A stretch of DNA of 33,590 nt. It comes from an uncultured Prevotellaceae bacterium. Its GTDB lineage: Bacteria; Bacteroidota; Bacteroidia; Bacteroidales; Bacteroidaceae. This document shows, piece by piece, positions 15,532-24,149 of this stretch. How positions within the stretch are numbered: the first letter of the stretch is position 1; every line of letters starts with the position of its first letter. The notes below the pieces were generated by a model, which was not told the DNA's origin, did not search any database, and saw nothing but the letters and a program-made list of their open reading frames with translations. Location: NCBI GenBank assembly GCA_905202115.1, contig CAJKQZ010000005.1:1-33590 (forward strand), written 5' to 3'. The translations under genes and the position numbers were made by a program.

Positions 15532-18018
15532 TTATTCTGCAAAATGTTGACAAAACGAATTTCGATTGCTATCAGTAAGCAACAAGCGGATTTTCTGGTT
15601 GAAAAGAGTGTTCTCTTCTAAATCTTCTATTGAAAGATGTGTTTTATAATTCCAATATTGATCTGGATTCGCTGGATTATTTATCTGTTCGTTAGAAATG
15701 TCTGCCGCTCTTGCAGAAGAGCATACAGAAGTCCAATCCTGAAAAGTAAGAAGACATAACATTGAGGGTGAATCAAGATGCATTTTTACAACTCTTTCGC
15801 AGATATCCGTACTGGCATCCGCCGGAACATTTGAAGTATGCAAAACTTTATCCGCATATCTTTTTGCTGCATCGGGAAAGCGTTTCCACCAAAGACGAAA
15901 AGAGGGCATATCATGTGTAGATATTGTTGCAACAGAACGATAGGGATATTTTGATGTGTCGGCAAATTCTACACCTAACTGTTTCGGCATATTTTGTATC
16001 TCTAAAGAAAGAATATTCAAAAGCTCTAATGTCTTATCTACATTATCCGGAAGCATTCCTAAGTCTTCTGCACATGTAAGCATTGCCGTAGCATTTGTAA
16101 TTGCTCCTAATTTTTTAATGGCACCGTCGGCCCAATAATTATTATGACGTTTGAAGAAAAAATCGATATATAATGAATCAAAAATACTCCTTTGTTTGTC
16201 ATCGAGTTTTCTATACATAACGTCATTACGAGCGTTAATCGATAAATATAGAAAGTCTGTTGAATTCAAAACTTTTAAGAACAGTGTCCCTATGTACTCT
16301 TCCTTGATATTAAATCCGCTATTCTTTATCTCTTCTTTACTATATGGTAAAGAAGGGGAGAAATGTCCTTTTTTTGCACTTTTTTCATCACGCGGAATTT
16401 CCCATATTCTGAAAAATCCTAATACATGGTCTATACGATACGCGTCGAATAGTCGCGACATAACCTTTAGGCGTTTCTTCCACCACGAATATCCGTCTTC
16501 TTTCATGACAGACCAATTATACGTAGGGAACCCCCAATTTTGTCCATCTGCTGAAAAATAATCGGGTGGTGCTCCTGTAGACATATCTTTATGAAAAAAT
16601 TCCGGATTTCTCCAAACGTCAACGCTGTTTGCATTTACACCGATAGGGATATCTCCTTTTAGGATTATTCCCTTCTTAACAGCATAATCGTGAACGGCTC
16701 TGATTTGCGAAAAAGCCAAATACTGTACAAAATAATAGTATTGCATTCTTTGCAGCAGAGTTTTGTTCCTTAAAATTTTTGTCTCATCGTATGTTTCGAA
16801 GCCTTTCCATTGTGCAAAATCAACGCTTTTAAATTTATCGCGAAGACAACAATAAGCGGCATAAGAAATAAGCCACTCTTTATTGGATTTTATAAACTTC
16901 TGACAACAAGGTCTGCAAAGAATTTGTTCACCTACGTTCTTATATATTTCGTGAAGAATCTTGTTTTTGTATTTTAAAACCTGTTCGAAATCCACGAAGT
17001 TTTTCGCGTTTAATTTCTGACAAGTTTTTATATAATCGTCGTTTCTGTTTGGAATGTATTTGCCGATAAGTTCACGCAAATCAATATAAATAATATTTAT
17101 TGCATGTGCGGAAATTATACTATATGGATACGAATCACGCCATGTACCAAATGTAACAGTATCGTTTATTGGAAGAAGCTGCAATATAGAAAAACCAACA
17201 TTCGAAGCCCACGAAACAAACTGTTTTAAATCATGAAAATCGCCTACACCTGCACTATTATGTGTGTGTATAGAAAACAGAGGTATTATTACGCCGGCTC
17301 CACGCCAGTCCGTATATTGTGGTATTCTTATCCAACCGTCATCAATACGAGTATTTTTTTCATTTGTAAATAAAGGAAATGTTCTGTTGTTTCCTTCTTC
17401 CCAAATAATTTTACCGTCATGTCGCTGTATAATAACGTATTTATACTGTGTCCCTGAAAGTTGTTCTGCGTTTTCTATTTGTACACGATATTTGTAATGC
17501 CCGACACGACATAATTTAAGACCATTTCTTACTTCCCAACGACCTAAAATAGGAGAGCTACCGACTATTGATATTTCATAGTTATCACTTTGAGGAAGTA
17601 ATGCGTACGTATTGATCTCCGTATGCTTATTACTGATTTCTTTTATTTGTTCTTTTAAATTGTATCTAAATATACAATTAAGAAAAGCTGAACTTTTAAG
17701 ATTTAATTGCCTTATATCCCAACGCCATGTATCAAAAAAAATGTAATGTTTTACTTTTTCTGAAACATTCAGCTCCCTTTCGGGATAGATTTTCTCTCTA
17801 ACAACAGATGAACTGCAAACAATTATATAATTATATATATAACTTTTATTCGAATCTAAATCTATGTCACATCGGATTTTCCAATTGTCGTTATCCTGAT
17901 ATTGTAAATAAATACGTTCTATAGCTTTTCTCAAATCATCCGCACAGAAGATTTCAACGGCAAGATTTTCTTCTGCTTTCGTACGGTAGTTGATATTAAA
18001 TTCTAAATTATACTCCAC
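15532..18018 (-). CDS. malQ: 4-alpha-glucanotransferase (GH77) with N-terminal CBM20 domains
   Basis: 828 residues. The N-terminal ~230 residues contain a clear CBM20 starch-binding domain (about 125-220: ISIVGSSPILGRWEVRNG, later YKYVI and WEEGNNRTF), preceded by a more diverged region that is probably a second CBM20. This double arrangement is like plant DPE2. The GH77 barrel follows. The catalytic residues expected are Asp530 (YRIDHVLGFFR, nucleophile), Glu651 (CAEDLGMLP, acid/base) and Asp703 (STHDMPSF, transition-state stabiliser). It transfers maltosyl or longer glucan units in glycogen and maltodextrin metabolism. It sits 21 bp after the HAD gene and is likely in the same transcript. 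Confidence 0.94.
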   Translation of the reverse strand: MEYNLEFNINYRTKAEENLAVEIFCADDLRKAIERIYLQYQDNDNWKIRCDIDLDSNKSYIYNYIIVCSSSVVREKIYPERELNVSEKVKHYIFFDTWRWDIRQLNLKSSAFLNCIFRYNLKEQIKEISNKHTEINTYALLPQSDNYEISIVGSSPILGRWEVRNGLKLCRVGHYKYRVQIENAEQLSGTQYKYVIIQRHDGKIIWEEGNNRTFPLFTNEKNTRIDDGWIRIPQYTDWRGAGVIIPLFSIHTHNSAGVGDFHDLKQFVSWASNVGFSILQLLPINDTVTFGTWRDSYPYSIISAHAINIIYIDLRELIGKYIPNRNDDYIKTCQKLNAKNFVDFEQVLKYKNKILHEIYKNVGEQILCRPCCQKFIKSNKEWLISYAAYCCLRDKFKSVDFAQWKGFETYDETKILRNKTLLQRMQYYYFVQYLAFSQIRAVHDYAVKKGIILKGDIPIGVNANSVDVWRNPEFFHKDMSTGAPPDYFSADGQNWGFPTYNWSVMKEDGYSWWKKRLKVMSRLFDAYRIDHVLGFFRIWEIPRDEKSAKKGHFSPSLPYSKEEIKNSGFNIKEEYIGTLFLKVLNSTDFLYLSINARNDVMYRKLDDKQRSIFDSLYIDFFFKRHNNYWADGAIKKLGAITNATAMLTCAEDLGMLPDNVDKTLELLNILSLEIQNMPKQLGVEFADTSKYPYRSVATISTHDMPSFRLWWKRFPDAAKRYADKVLHTSNVPADASTDICERVVKMHLDSPSMLCLLTFQDWTSVCSSARAADISNEQINNPANPDQYWNYKTHLSIEDLEENTLFNQKIRLLLTDSNRNSFCQHFAE

Positions 18019-18039
18019 CTTGTCGTTCGCTTATCGAAT

Positions 18040-18663
18040 TTATAATATTTTCAGTACATCCAAAGGATCGGAGAATGCGTATTTGTAATAAATTTTCTCT
18101 TTATTCTGACATTCTCCCCATGCAGCCAAGCCGAAATCAACTTCTGCATTCCTTGCACATTCACTATCATAAATGCTATCGCCTATGTACACCACTTCGT
18201 CTGATGTAGTGTGAGTTTTTTCCATATATGTTATTATAGGATCTCCGAAAGGCTTAGGACAAGCCGAATCTGTTGCACAAATAACAAGATCAAACATATG
18301 TTTAATGGATTGCATTGCTATATCTCCGTCAAATTCATCGCGCATTTTTGATGTGATAATCCCCATTTTTATACCGCGTTGCTTTATAGATACAAGCAAG
18401 TTGTCAATATTATCGAAAAGTTTTATGGTATCGCTGTATTTTTCCAGATATTTTTTCCATAATTCGAAAGCTTCATCGGAATATTCGGCTCCAGCCTTTT
18501 TCATGATTTCTTTTCCGGGAATTCCTAACGCGAATGTCAGATCTTTAATATCCCATGATTTTCCTTGTATTTGCAAGAATGTATCTTTCCAGGCGTTAAG
18601 TAGCGCGTAATTGCTGTTTACAAGCGTTCCGTCTACATCAAAAATAATATGCTTGTATTTCAT
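18040..18663 (-). CDS. HAD-superfamily phosphatase (phosphoglycolate phosphatase-like)
   Basis: 207 residues. HAD motif I is FDVDGTLV with Asp9 (nucleophile) and Asp11. A helical cap lies at about residues 15-80. Motif II is IITSK, motif III the Lys in CPKPFGDP, and motif IV is YIGDSIYD. This layout fits the Gph/PpaX/beta-phosphoglucomutase subgroup, and small-molecule phosphate hydrolysis is expected. Because it lies 21 bp before malQ, a sugar phosphate substrate such as a hexose phosphate is possible, but this is only context. It follows ndh by 29 bp. Confidence 0.85.
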   Translation of the reverse strand: MKYKHIIFDVDGTLVNSNYALLNAWKDTFLQIQGKSWDIKDLTFALGIPGKEIMKKAGAEYSDEAFELWKKYLEKYSDTIKLFDNIDNLLVSIKQRGIKMGIITSKMRDEFDGDIAMQSIKHMFDLVICATDSACPKPFGDPIITYMEKTHTTSDEVVYIGDSIYDSECARNAEVDFGLAAWGECQNKEKIYYKYAFSDPLDVLKIL

Positions 18664-18692
18664 ATAGTCTTGTTAGTGCTCTATTTTGTTAT

Positions 18693-20069
18693 TTATATTT
18701 TAGGGGACTTCAAATCCTCGGAACCTTCACTCTGTAAATCCGTTCCCCAGTGCATGGAAGCCAGACGCTGTTCGCGCTCAATTACTTCTTTCGCCTTTTT
18801 TGCGTATATAATCATCCTGAGAGACTGGCTGTATGAAAAATAATTCAACATCCAATTAAACATCACAATAAGTTTGTTCCTGACTCCTAATATGGGGCGC
18901 AGGTGAACGAACAGCCACATCAGCCATGCCATGAATCCTGAGATTTTTATTTTCTTAAATTCAGCAACGGCTTTGTTACGTCCCACGGTAGCCATTGTTC
19001 CAAGATTGTGATATGTAAATGGCTTAAGCTCTTTTCCTTTTTCTATCCTACGAAGATTTTTCGCAAGCGTATTAGCTTGCTGAATTGCAACCTGGGCAAG
19101 CTGCGGATGTCCTCCTATCCAGACAGGGTCTCCTTCTTCCATTATACATTGGTCGCCTATACAGAATACGTTTTCCAAACCCTTCACTTGGTTGTATTCA
19201 TTTACCTTTATTCTTTTCCCACGCCCAAGATGGTCGTCATCTATGTTTCTTATAAGCTCTGCCGAAACACCGCTAACCCAAATAAACGTACGCGTGGCTA
19301 TCTGACTTCCGTCCTTGAGGCACACCCTATAGTCTTTATAATCTGTAACCATTTTGTTGAGCATTATATTTACGCCCATTTCGCGTAGGTATTGTTCAAC
19401 ATGTTCAGATGATTTCGGACTCATTGCAGCCAATAAACGCGAACCCGCCTCTATAAGATATATGTGCATTAAACTACTCGGCATGTCAGGATAGTCTTTA
19501 GGCAATACATAGCGTTTCATTTCAGAGAGCGCTCCTGCTATTTCCACTCCTGTTGCGCCACCTCCTACAATCACTATATTCAGAAGTTCCTGACGTTCTT
19601 GTTCACCGGCACACGTAAGGGCACGTTCAAAATTATCGAGCAAGGCATTGCGAAGTCCCATAGCTTCACTTACATTCTTCATCGGCATTGCTTCCTCTTC
19701 TATATGCTTGTTGCCGAAGAAATTAGTAGTTGTACCTGCCGCTAAAACAAGATAATCGTATTTTACTTTGCCTATGGAAGTCTGAAGTATTTTATGTTCA
19801 GGGAAGATAGAGCGAACCTCGGCCATACGAAAATAGAAATCCTTACGTTTCTGAAACATTTTTCTGAAAGGAAAGGAAATGGAACTCGATTCCACTCCGG
19901 CTGAGGCAACCTGATATATCAGCGGCGGAAACTGGTGATAATTATTACGATCAATCAATACCACCTGAAAGCCTGAATTACGTAATTTATTAGCGAGTTT
20001 AAGTCCACCGAAGCCTCCGCCAACGATGACTACACGTTTTTTGTTTGATTGCGGAAGATTGAAACTCAT
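18693..20069 (-). CDS. ndh: Type II NADH dehydrogenase (NDH-2)
   Basis: 458 residues. An N-terminal FAD-binding Rossmann motif is at residues 16-22 (VGGGFGG), and a second NAD(H)-binding motif is IVIVGGGATGVEIAGAL near residue 160. The C-terminal FAD-contact segment reads VFCIGDQCIMEEGDP, followed by HPQLAQVAIQQ, the quinone-pocket signature of NDH-2. The C-terminal ~60 residues are amphipathic and hydrophobic (MAWLMWLFVHLRPI), consistent with monotopic attachment to the inner membrane. It oxidises NADH and reduces menaquinone without pumping ions. It is probably the first gene of a run with HAD, malQ and the PD40 gene. The leader contains repeat copy D. Confidence 0.93.
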   Translation of the reverse strand: MSFNLPQSNKKRVVIVGGGFGGLKLANKLRNSGFQVVLIDRNNYHQFPPLIYQVASAGVESSSISFPFRKMFQKRKDFYFRMAEVRSIFPEHKILQTSIGKVKYDYLVLAAGTTTNFFGNKHIEEEAMPMKNVSEAMGLRNALLDNFERALTCAGEQERQELLNIVIVGGGATGVEIAGALSEMKRYVLPKDYPDMPSSLMHIYLIEAGSRLLAAMSPKSSEHVEQYLREMGVNIMLNKMVTDYKDYRVCLKDGSQIATRTFIWVSGVSAELIRNIDDDHLGRGKRIKVNEYNQVKGLENVFCIGDQCIMEEGDPVWIGGHPQLAQVAIQQANTLAKNLRRIEKGKELKPFTYHNLGTMATVGRNKAVAEFKKIKISGFMAWLMWLFVHLRPILGVRNKLIVMFNWMLNYFSYSQSLRMIIYAKKAKEVIEREQRLASMHWGTDLQSEGSEDLKSPKI

Positions 20070-20165
20070 ATTTCTATAGTTTTTGTGTTATGAATAGAAT
20101 TCTAACGGCCAACAAAGACAAAACAGGCAGACGTTTCGAACGGCCTTGAGAGAGAAATCAAATTA

Positions 20166-20223
20166 CCTCTGAGATAATTTGAAATATGTCTGACGTATTT
20201 TAAATTATCTCAGACATATTTCT
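20166..20223 (+). repeat. Dispersed intergenic repeat, copy D (truncated to the hairpin core)
   Basis: Only the palindrome and the adjoining left motif remain. Two mutually exclusive stems are possible: TCTGAGATAATTT (20168-20180) with its complement at 20202-20214 (13 bp), or AAATATGTCTGA (20182-20193) with TCAGACATATTT (20210-20221) (12 bp). They compete for 20210-20214. A probable minus-strand promoter lies at 20319-20326, so the copy falls inside the predicted ndh leader. Confidence 0.85.
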
Positions 20224-20318
20224 CTGAACATCGCTAGGCCGTATTATAAAACACTACCGGCTTTTTTCGAAGTCAGCCACTGTAATAACGTTTTACCGTT
20301 TAACATTTGATTTTATTG

Positions 20319-20326
20319 CAAAGATA
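20319..20326 (-). promoter_or_regulatory. Probable -7 box for ndh
   Basis: On the minus strand this reads TATCTTTG, a match to TAnnTTTG. It implies a leader of about 240 bases before the ndh start at 20069. I see no clear -33 box. Confidence 0.5.
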
Positions 20327-20395
20327 CCTTTTTATTCAATAAGAAATCGTTGCCATTTCGGATAATCTTAAAAAGGCGGCAATATACCTTATATA

Positions 20396-21109
20396 TCATA
20401 CGCTGATAAGGACTTTTGTAAATGCCTGCTGCGAGGAATCCAGGTAATTCAACTGAAACGGTTCTATGTTAAGAGAAAAGACACCGCGAACATTAGGAAT
20501 GTCGAAATACTTGCATAAAATACTTGCCATGTTGTACGATAAACGATCATCCTTTCTTATTAATACATAGCAGCATTTTTGCATAAATTCAATATCGTCC
20601 TGTATATATTTCAGATTCCTGAACAAAGAATGGTATGCAGAAGCCGTAGAACAATGCAACAGATAACGTATCCGGTCTTTTCCTTGAGCTATTCCGAAAT
20701 ATGCGAACAACATATCAAACTCTTCATAGTTCTGTAGGGCGGTAAGCATAGATGCGAGAAACTTATCTCTGTCTATATTCATTCCTTTTTCATTCACTGT
20801 TTCGGCATACTTCCTCAAAATCTCACTGTCAACCGATATTTTGCTGTTTTTATATTGAATTATAGCCGCTTTAAGACAGGTTCCGAGAAAGGCTTTCGGT
20901 CTGAACAATGAAAGGCGTGAGAATAATTCCCAAAAATCCTCTCCGGTCAAGCGGAGCATAATGTCATTGGCAAGAATATGTCCCACACTTCGAAAATACG
21001 AATTGCTAAGCGAAAGCAGATAAACCTCCATATCATTCCACGACTTTGACTCTATAAGTCCGGAGAGCTTATTTGCTATAACAGGATTGGTCTTGCGTTC
21101 GTTAATCAT
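20396..21109 (-). CDS. Conserved-looking protein of unknown function, coupled to rlmD
   Basis: 237 residues; I do not recognise the family. It has no signal peptide or membrane segment and appears mainly alpha-helical, with alternating hydrophobic and charged residues resembling helical repeat proteins. It has two adjacent cysteines (MQKCCYVLIRKDD). Base composition is like that of its neighbours. Its start codon (21109-21107) lies inside the end of rlmD, so the two overlap by eight bases and are almost certainly translated in tandem. This suggests co-expression with 23S rRNA modification, nothing more specific. Confidence 0.75.
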   Translation of the reverse strand: MINERKTNPVIANKLSGLIESKSWNDMEVYLLSLSNSYFRSVGHILANDIMLRLTGEDFWELFSRLSLFRPKAFLGTCLKAAIIQYKNSKISVDSEILRKYAETVNEKGMNIDRDKFLASMLTALQNYEEFDMLFAYFGIAQGKDRIRYLLHCSTASAYHSLFRNLKYIQDDIEFMQKCCYVLIRKDDRLSYNMASILCKYFDIPNVRGVFSLNIEPFQLNYLDSSQQAFTKVLISV

Positions 21110-22526
21110 TTTTCAAAACCAAAAGGCATACGTTTTCAACATGCTGCGTCTGCGGAAACATGTCTACCGGTTGTATGGCCTCAACTTTATACATTTCGTC
21201 GAGCAAAGCCAAATCGCGTGCCTGTGTTGCAGGATTACAACTTACATAAACAATTTTCTTGGCTCTTGTTTTTATAATTGTGTCTATTACATCTTTATGC
21301 ATGCCTGCGCGTGGAGGGTCGGTGATTATGACATCTGGCGCTCCGTGTTCTGTTATAAACTCAGGGGTCAATATTTCACGCATGTCGCCGGCAAGGAACA
21401 AGGTGTTTTCGATACTGTTCAGTTCGGCATTGACTTTTGCATCTTCAATGGCTTCGGGCACATATTCTATTCCTATTACTTTTCGCGCCCTGCGGGCTAC
21501 GAAATTTGCAATGGTTCCAGTTCCGGTATAAAGGTCGTATACGAACTCTTCTCCCGTAAGAGCGGCAAAATCTCTGACAACATTATAAAGTTTCAGAGCC
21601 TGGCTTGTATTTGTCTGGAAGAAGCTTTTCGCTCCTATCTTGAAGCGCAAATCCTCCATTTGTTCGTAAATGTAATCGCGACCGCAGAATGTTTTCACCT
21701 CGAGGTCACCGAAAGTGTCGTTGCATTTCAGATTGTTTACGTAAACGAGCGATGTCAGTTCGGGGAATGTCTGCTGCAAATGCGTGAGCAAGGCCATTGC
21801 TTTTGCCTCTTCTTCCGGTTTTTCGTAATAGAACTGCACAAGCAGCATTGTTTCTCCCGTATCGCATTTGCGGATCATTAAATTCCGCAAAAGTCCTTCC
21901 TGTTTTCTTATATCGAAAAACGAAAGGCCGTTCTTGAAAGCATATTCACGTATATCATTGCGCAGACGATTTTGAATATCGTCCATAAGTTTACAATCGT
22001 CTATGTCGATAATCTTGTCGAATGCGCCAGGAACATGAAAACCTACTGCATTCATATTATCATAGGTTACGTCGCGGCTTATTTCCTCCTTTGTGAGCCA
22101 ACGCTTGTTCGAGAATCCGAACTCCAGCTTGTTTCTGTATTCATTCGTCTTTCCGCTACCTATTATCGGTAAGAATTCCGGAAGTTCCACCTTGCCGATG
22201 CGCTGCAATGCGTCCTTTACAATCTGTTGCTTCCATACAAGCTGCTTGTCGTAAATCAGATTCTGCCAGCGGCAGCCGCCGCACACGCCAAAGTACTTGC
22301 AGAACGGCTCTGTGCGGTCTTCGCTGTGTCGGTGTATATTTACCGCCTCTCCCTCGCAATACTTGTTTTTCTTTCGCGTAACCTGAATATCCACCACATC
22401 GCCAGGCACAACAAAAGGAACGAATATCACGAGATCGTCCACTCTCGCGATTGCGCGACCTTCGGCTGCAATACCTGTCACAGCAACATTCTCGAACAAG
22501 GGTAGGGGTTTCTTCTTTCTGCTCAT
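21102..22526 (-). CDS. rlmD: 23S rRNA (uracil-5-)-methyltransferase, RlmD/RumA family
   Basis: 474 residues. An N-terminal TRAM RNA-binding domain (VAVTGIAAEGRAIAR, residues 14-60) is followed by an iron-sulfur site with Cys76, Cys82 and Cys85 (CKYFGVCGGC) and a later Cys in DIDDCKLMDD. The C-terminal SAM domain has the VYDLYTGTGTIANFVA loop, ITDPPRAGMH, and the catalytic Cys in VYVSCNPATQARD. It makes 5-methyluridine in 23S rRNA, classically at U1939. In Bacteroidetes one such enzyme may cover other positions, so the exact target is not fixed by the sequence. The promoter is at 22548-22578. Confidence 0.92.
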   Translation of the reverse strand: MSRKKKPLPLFENVAVTGIAAEGRAIARVDDLVIFVPFVVPGDVVDIQVTRKKNKYCEGEAVNIHRHSEDRTEPFCKYFGVCGGCRWQNLIYDKQLVWKQQIVKDALQRIGKVELPEFLPIIGSGKTNEYRNKLEFGFSNKRWLTKEEISRDVTYDNMNAVGFHVPGAFDKIIDIDDCKLMDDIQNRLRNDIREYAFKNGLSFFDIRKQEGLLRNLMIRKCDTGETMLLVQFYYEKPEEEAKAMALLTHLQQTFPELTSLVYVNNLKCNDTFGDLEVKTFCGRDYIYEQMEDLRFKIGAKSFFQTNTSQALKLYNVVRDFAALTGEEFVYDLYTGTGTIANFVARRARKVIGIEYVPEAIEDAKVNAELNSIENTLFLAGDMREILTPEFITEHGAPDVIITDPPRAGMHKDVIDTIIKTRAKKIVYVSCNPATQARDLALLDEMYKVEAIQPVDMFPQTQHVENVCLLVLKND

Positions 22527-22547
22527 AGGTAATTTGCTTTTCTGTTA

Positions 22548-22578
22548 CAAAGATACGGATTTAGAGCCTACGGATAAA
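22548..22578 (-). promoter_or_regulatory. Promoter of rlmD
   Basis: On the minus strand there is TTTA at 22578-22575 (one mismatch to TTTG), 19 bases, then TATCTTTG at 22555-22548. The start codon is at 22526. Confidence 0.65.
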
Positions 22579-22586
22579 TGTTTTGT

Positions 22587-22617
22587 TTTGATTATCGCGC
22601 AATAATGGCTAATTTCG
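22587..22617 (+). promoter_or_regulatory. Promoter of the Dabb-domain gene
   Basis: TTTG at 22587-22590, 19 bases, then TAATTTCG at 22610-22617 (one mismatch to TAnnTTTG). It predicts a start site near 22624 and rules out the upstream ATG at 22578. It overlaps, back to back, with the rlmD promoter region. Confidence 0.65.
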
Positions 22618-22646
22618 CAAAACAAAACATATTCAACAAAGCAATT

Positions 22647-22955
22647 ATGGTAAAGCACATAGTATTGTTCCGCTTTCGCGACGACATTGCGGAAGAACAA
22701 AAAAACGAAGTATTCGAATCTTTCAGCAAGGGCATATTGTCGCTTGTCGGCATTATTCCACAAATAAAAAAAATCGAAGTCGGGCGGAACGCCAACCCCT
22801 CCGAAGCGTGGGATATATGCCTGTGCGGAGAATTCGACAGCCTTGAAGATATAAACATATATGCCAATAATCCGGAACACGTTAAGGTGGCCGGAGCATT
22901 GAAGCCCTTCCTTGCCGGCCGCAGTTGTGTGGACTACGAAACAAGTGAGCCGTAA
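22647..22955 (+). CDS. Dabb-domain (stress-responsive A/B barrel) protein
   Basis: 102 residues from ATG 22647 (MVKHIVLFRFRDD). This opening, followed by a central helical part and the IKKIEVGRNANPSEAWDICLCGEFDSLEDINIYA region ending in a conserved HVKVAGALKPF, is typical of the Dabb ferredoxin-like dimeric barrel family. No catalytic function can be assigned; related proteins include stress-induced plant proteins and small metabolic enzymes. The frame is open to 22578, but the promoter position makes 22647 the likely start. It is divergent from rlmD. Repeat copy E starts about 40 bases after the stop. Confidence 0.85.
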   Translation: MVKHIVLFRFRDDIAEEQKNEVFESFSKGILSLVGIIPQIKKIEVGRNANPSEAWDICLCGEFDSLEDINIYANNPEHVKVAGALKPFLAGRSCVDYETSEP

Positions 22956-22993
22956 ATAAGCACGTCTTACTATAACATGTAAAAACCGGTACC

Positions 22994-23173
22994 GCAAAAA
23001 AATATTTTATTTTTTTACACGGTAAAAACCTTCCCGCAGGAAATTGAAAATACAAGGGAGATAATTCAAAATATGTCTGAGATATTTTAAAATATCTCAG
23101 ACATATTTTTTGCTACATATACACCTACTGATTTTCAAGTGCTTGCTGGCTGACCGTTTTTGTCTGCAAAACC
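22994..23173 (+). repeat. Dispersed intergenic repeat, copy E (full length, perfect palindrome)
   Basis: The best-preserved copy. The A/T-rich segment and the inverted pair TTTTTAC and GTAAAAA are followed by the left box TTCCCGCAGGAAATTG. The central palindrome is perfect over 42 bp (arms 23068-23088 and 23089-23109) and is followed by TTTTGC-type T-rich sequence and the right box to GTCTGCAAAACC. Variable patches are CACCTAC and CTGGCTG. In this position it could end transcription of the Dabb gene. The remainder of the gap (23174-23351) shows no gene. Confidence 0.95.
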
Positions 23174-23351
23174 AGGGAGCAAGCCGGTGATGATTTTCCC
23201 GATAAGATGTCTTGTTCGCAAAAACGAATCGCACTTACGTTGCATTAACGACAGAATGTATTAAAAGAACCTTTCTTTATAAAAAAACTCCCGCTACAAA
23301 AAAATATTTCACCATATATATACCGCCGCAAAAATCTACGATAAAAATTAG

Positions 23352-23359
23352 TACCTTTG
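23352..23359 (+). promoter_or_regulatory. Probable -7 box for kdsA-kdsD
   Basis: TACCTTTG matches TAnnTTTG, about 38 bases before the kdsA ATG. No good -33 box is visible. Confidence 0.5.
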
Positions 23360-23396
23360 CAATCGGTCTATAATGACACAAGACAAATAGAAATCG

Positions 23397-24149
23397 ATGA
23401 AACCTATCTTCATAGCAGGACCATGCGTAATAGAGTCGGCCGAAATTATCGATACGGTGGCAAAAGAACTCGTCCGAATTAACGAGAAATTAGGAGTCGA
23501 CATAATATTCAAATCTTCTTTCGACAAGGCCAACCGGACTTCTCTCCGTTCTTTCCGCGGCCCTGGAATAAAAAAAGGATTGAAAACGCTTTGCGATGTA
23601 AAAAGCAGATACGGATTGAAAATCCTCACAGACATTCACGAAGCATGGCAGGCCGAACCGGCCGGCGAGGTAGCCGACGTTCTGCAAATTCCGGCATTTC
23701 TCTGCCGTCAGACAGATTTGCTCGTTGCAGCCGCAAAAACAGGAAAAACCGTCAATATAAAAAAGGCGCAGTTCCTATCAGGAGAGGATATGAAGTATCC
23801 TTATCACAAAGCTCTCGAGTCGGGTGCTTCCGAAATATGGCTCACGGAGCGCGGAAACACGTTCGGATACAATAACCTCGTGGTCGATTTCCGCAACATC
23901 CCTATAATGAAACAATTCACGCCGAATGTAATAATGGATTGCACCCATTCGGTGCAACGTCCCGGCGGAGCAGACGGAAAAACAGGAGGAGACCGAAAAT
24001 ATGTTCCGGCTGTAGCTCTTGCCGCCAAAGCTTTCGGTGCAGAAGGCTATTTCTTCGAAGTGCATCCCGACCCTGACAACGCTTTGAGCGACGGGCCGAA
24101 TATGCTTAAACTATGTGATTTGGAAAAAGTGATTAAATCGTTGATATGA
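23397..24149 (+). CDS. kdsA: 3-deoxy-8-phosphooctulonate synthase (metal-dependent class)
   Basis: 250 residues, a TIM-barrel DAHP/KDO8P synthase. It condenses arabinose 5-phosphate and phosphoenolpyruvate into Kdo 8-phosphate for lipopolysaccharide. The four ligands of the metal-dependent class are all present: Cys10 (IAGPCVIES), His184 (DCTHSVQ), Glu221 (FFEVHPDP) and Asp232 (LSDGPN). They match the Aquifex enzyme positions with a constant shift of one. The E. coli-type metal-independent enzyme has Asn in place of this Cys. The protein is somewhat shorter at the N-terminus than E. coli KdsA. Its stop overlaps the kdsD start by ATGA, so the two Kdo steps are translationally coupled. Confidence 0.96.
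   Translation: MKPIFIAGPCVIESAEIIDTVAKELVRINEKLGVDIIFKSSFDKANRTSLRSFRGPGIKKGLKTLCDVKSRYGLKILTDIHEAWQAEPAGEVADVLQIPAFLCRQTDLLVAAAKTGKTVNIKKAQFLSGEDMKYPYHKALESGASEIWLTERGNTFGYNNLVVDFRNIPIMKQFTPNVIMDCTHSVQRPGGADGKTGGDRKYVPAVALAAKAFGAEGYFFEVHPDPDNALSDGPNMLKLCDLEKVIKSLI

Noticed and set aside
21087..21881. 264-residue open frame on the plus strand
   Set aside because: It is a shadow of rlmD, with a Cys/Phe/Tyr-rich composition unlike a real protein.
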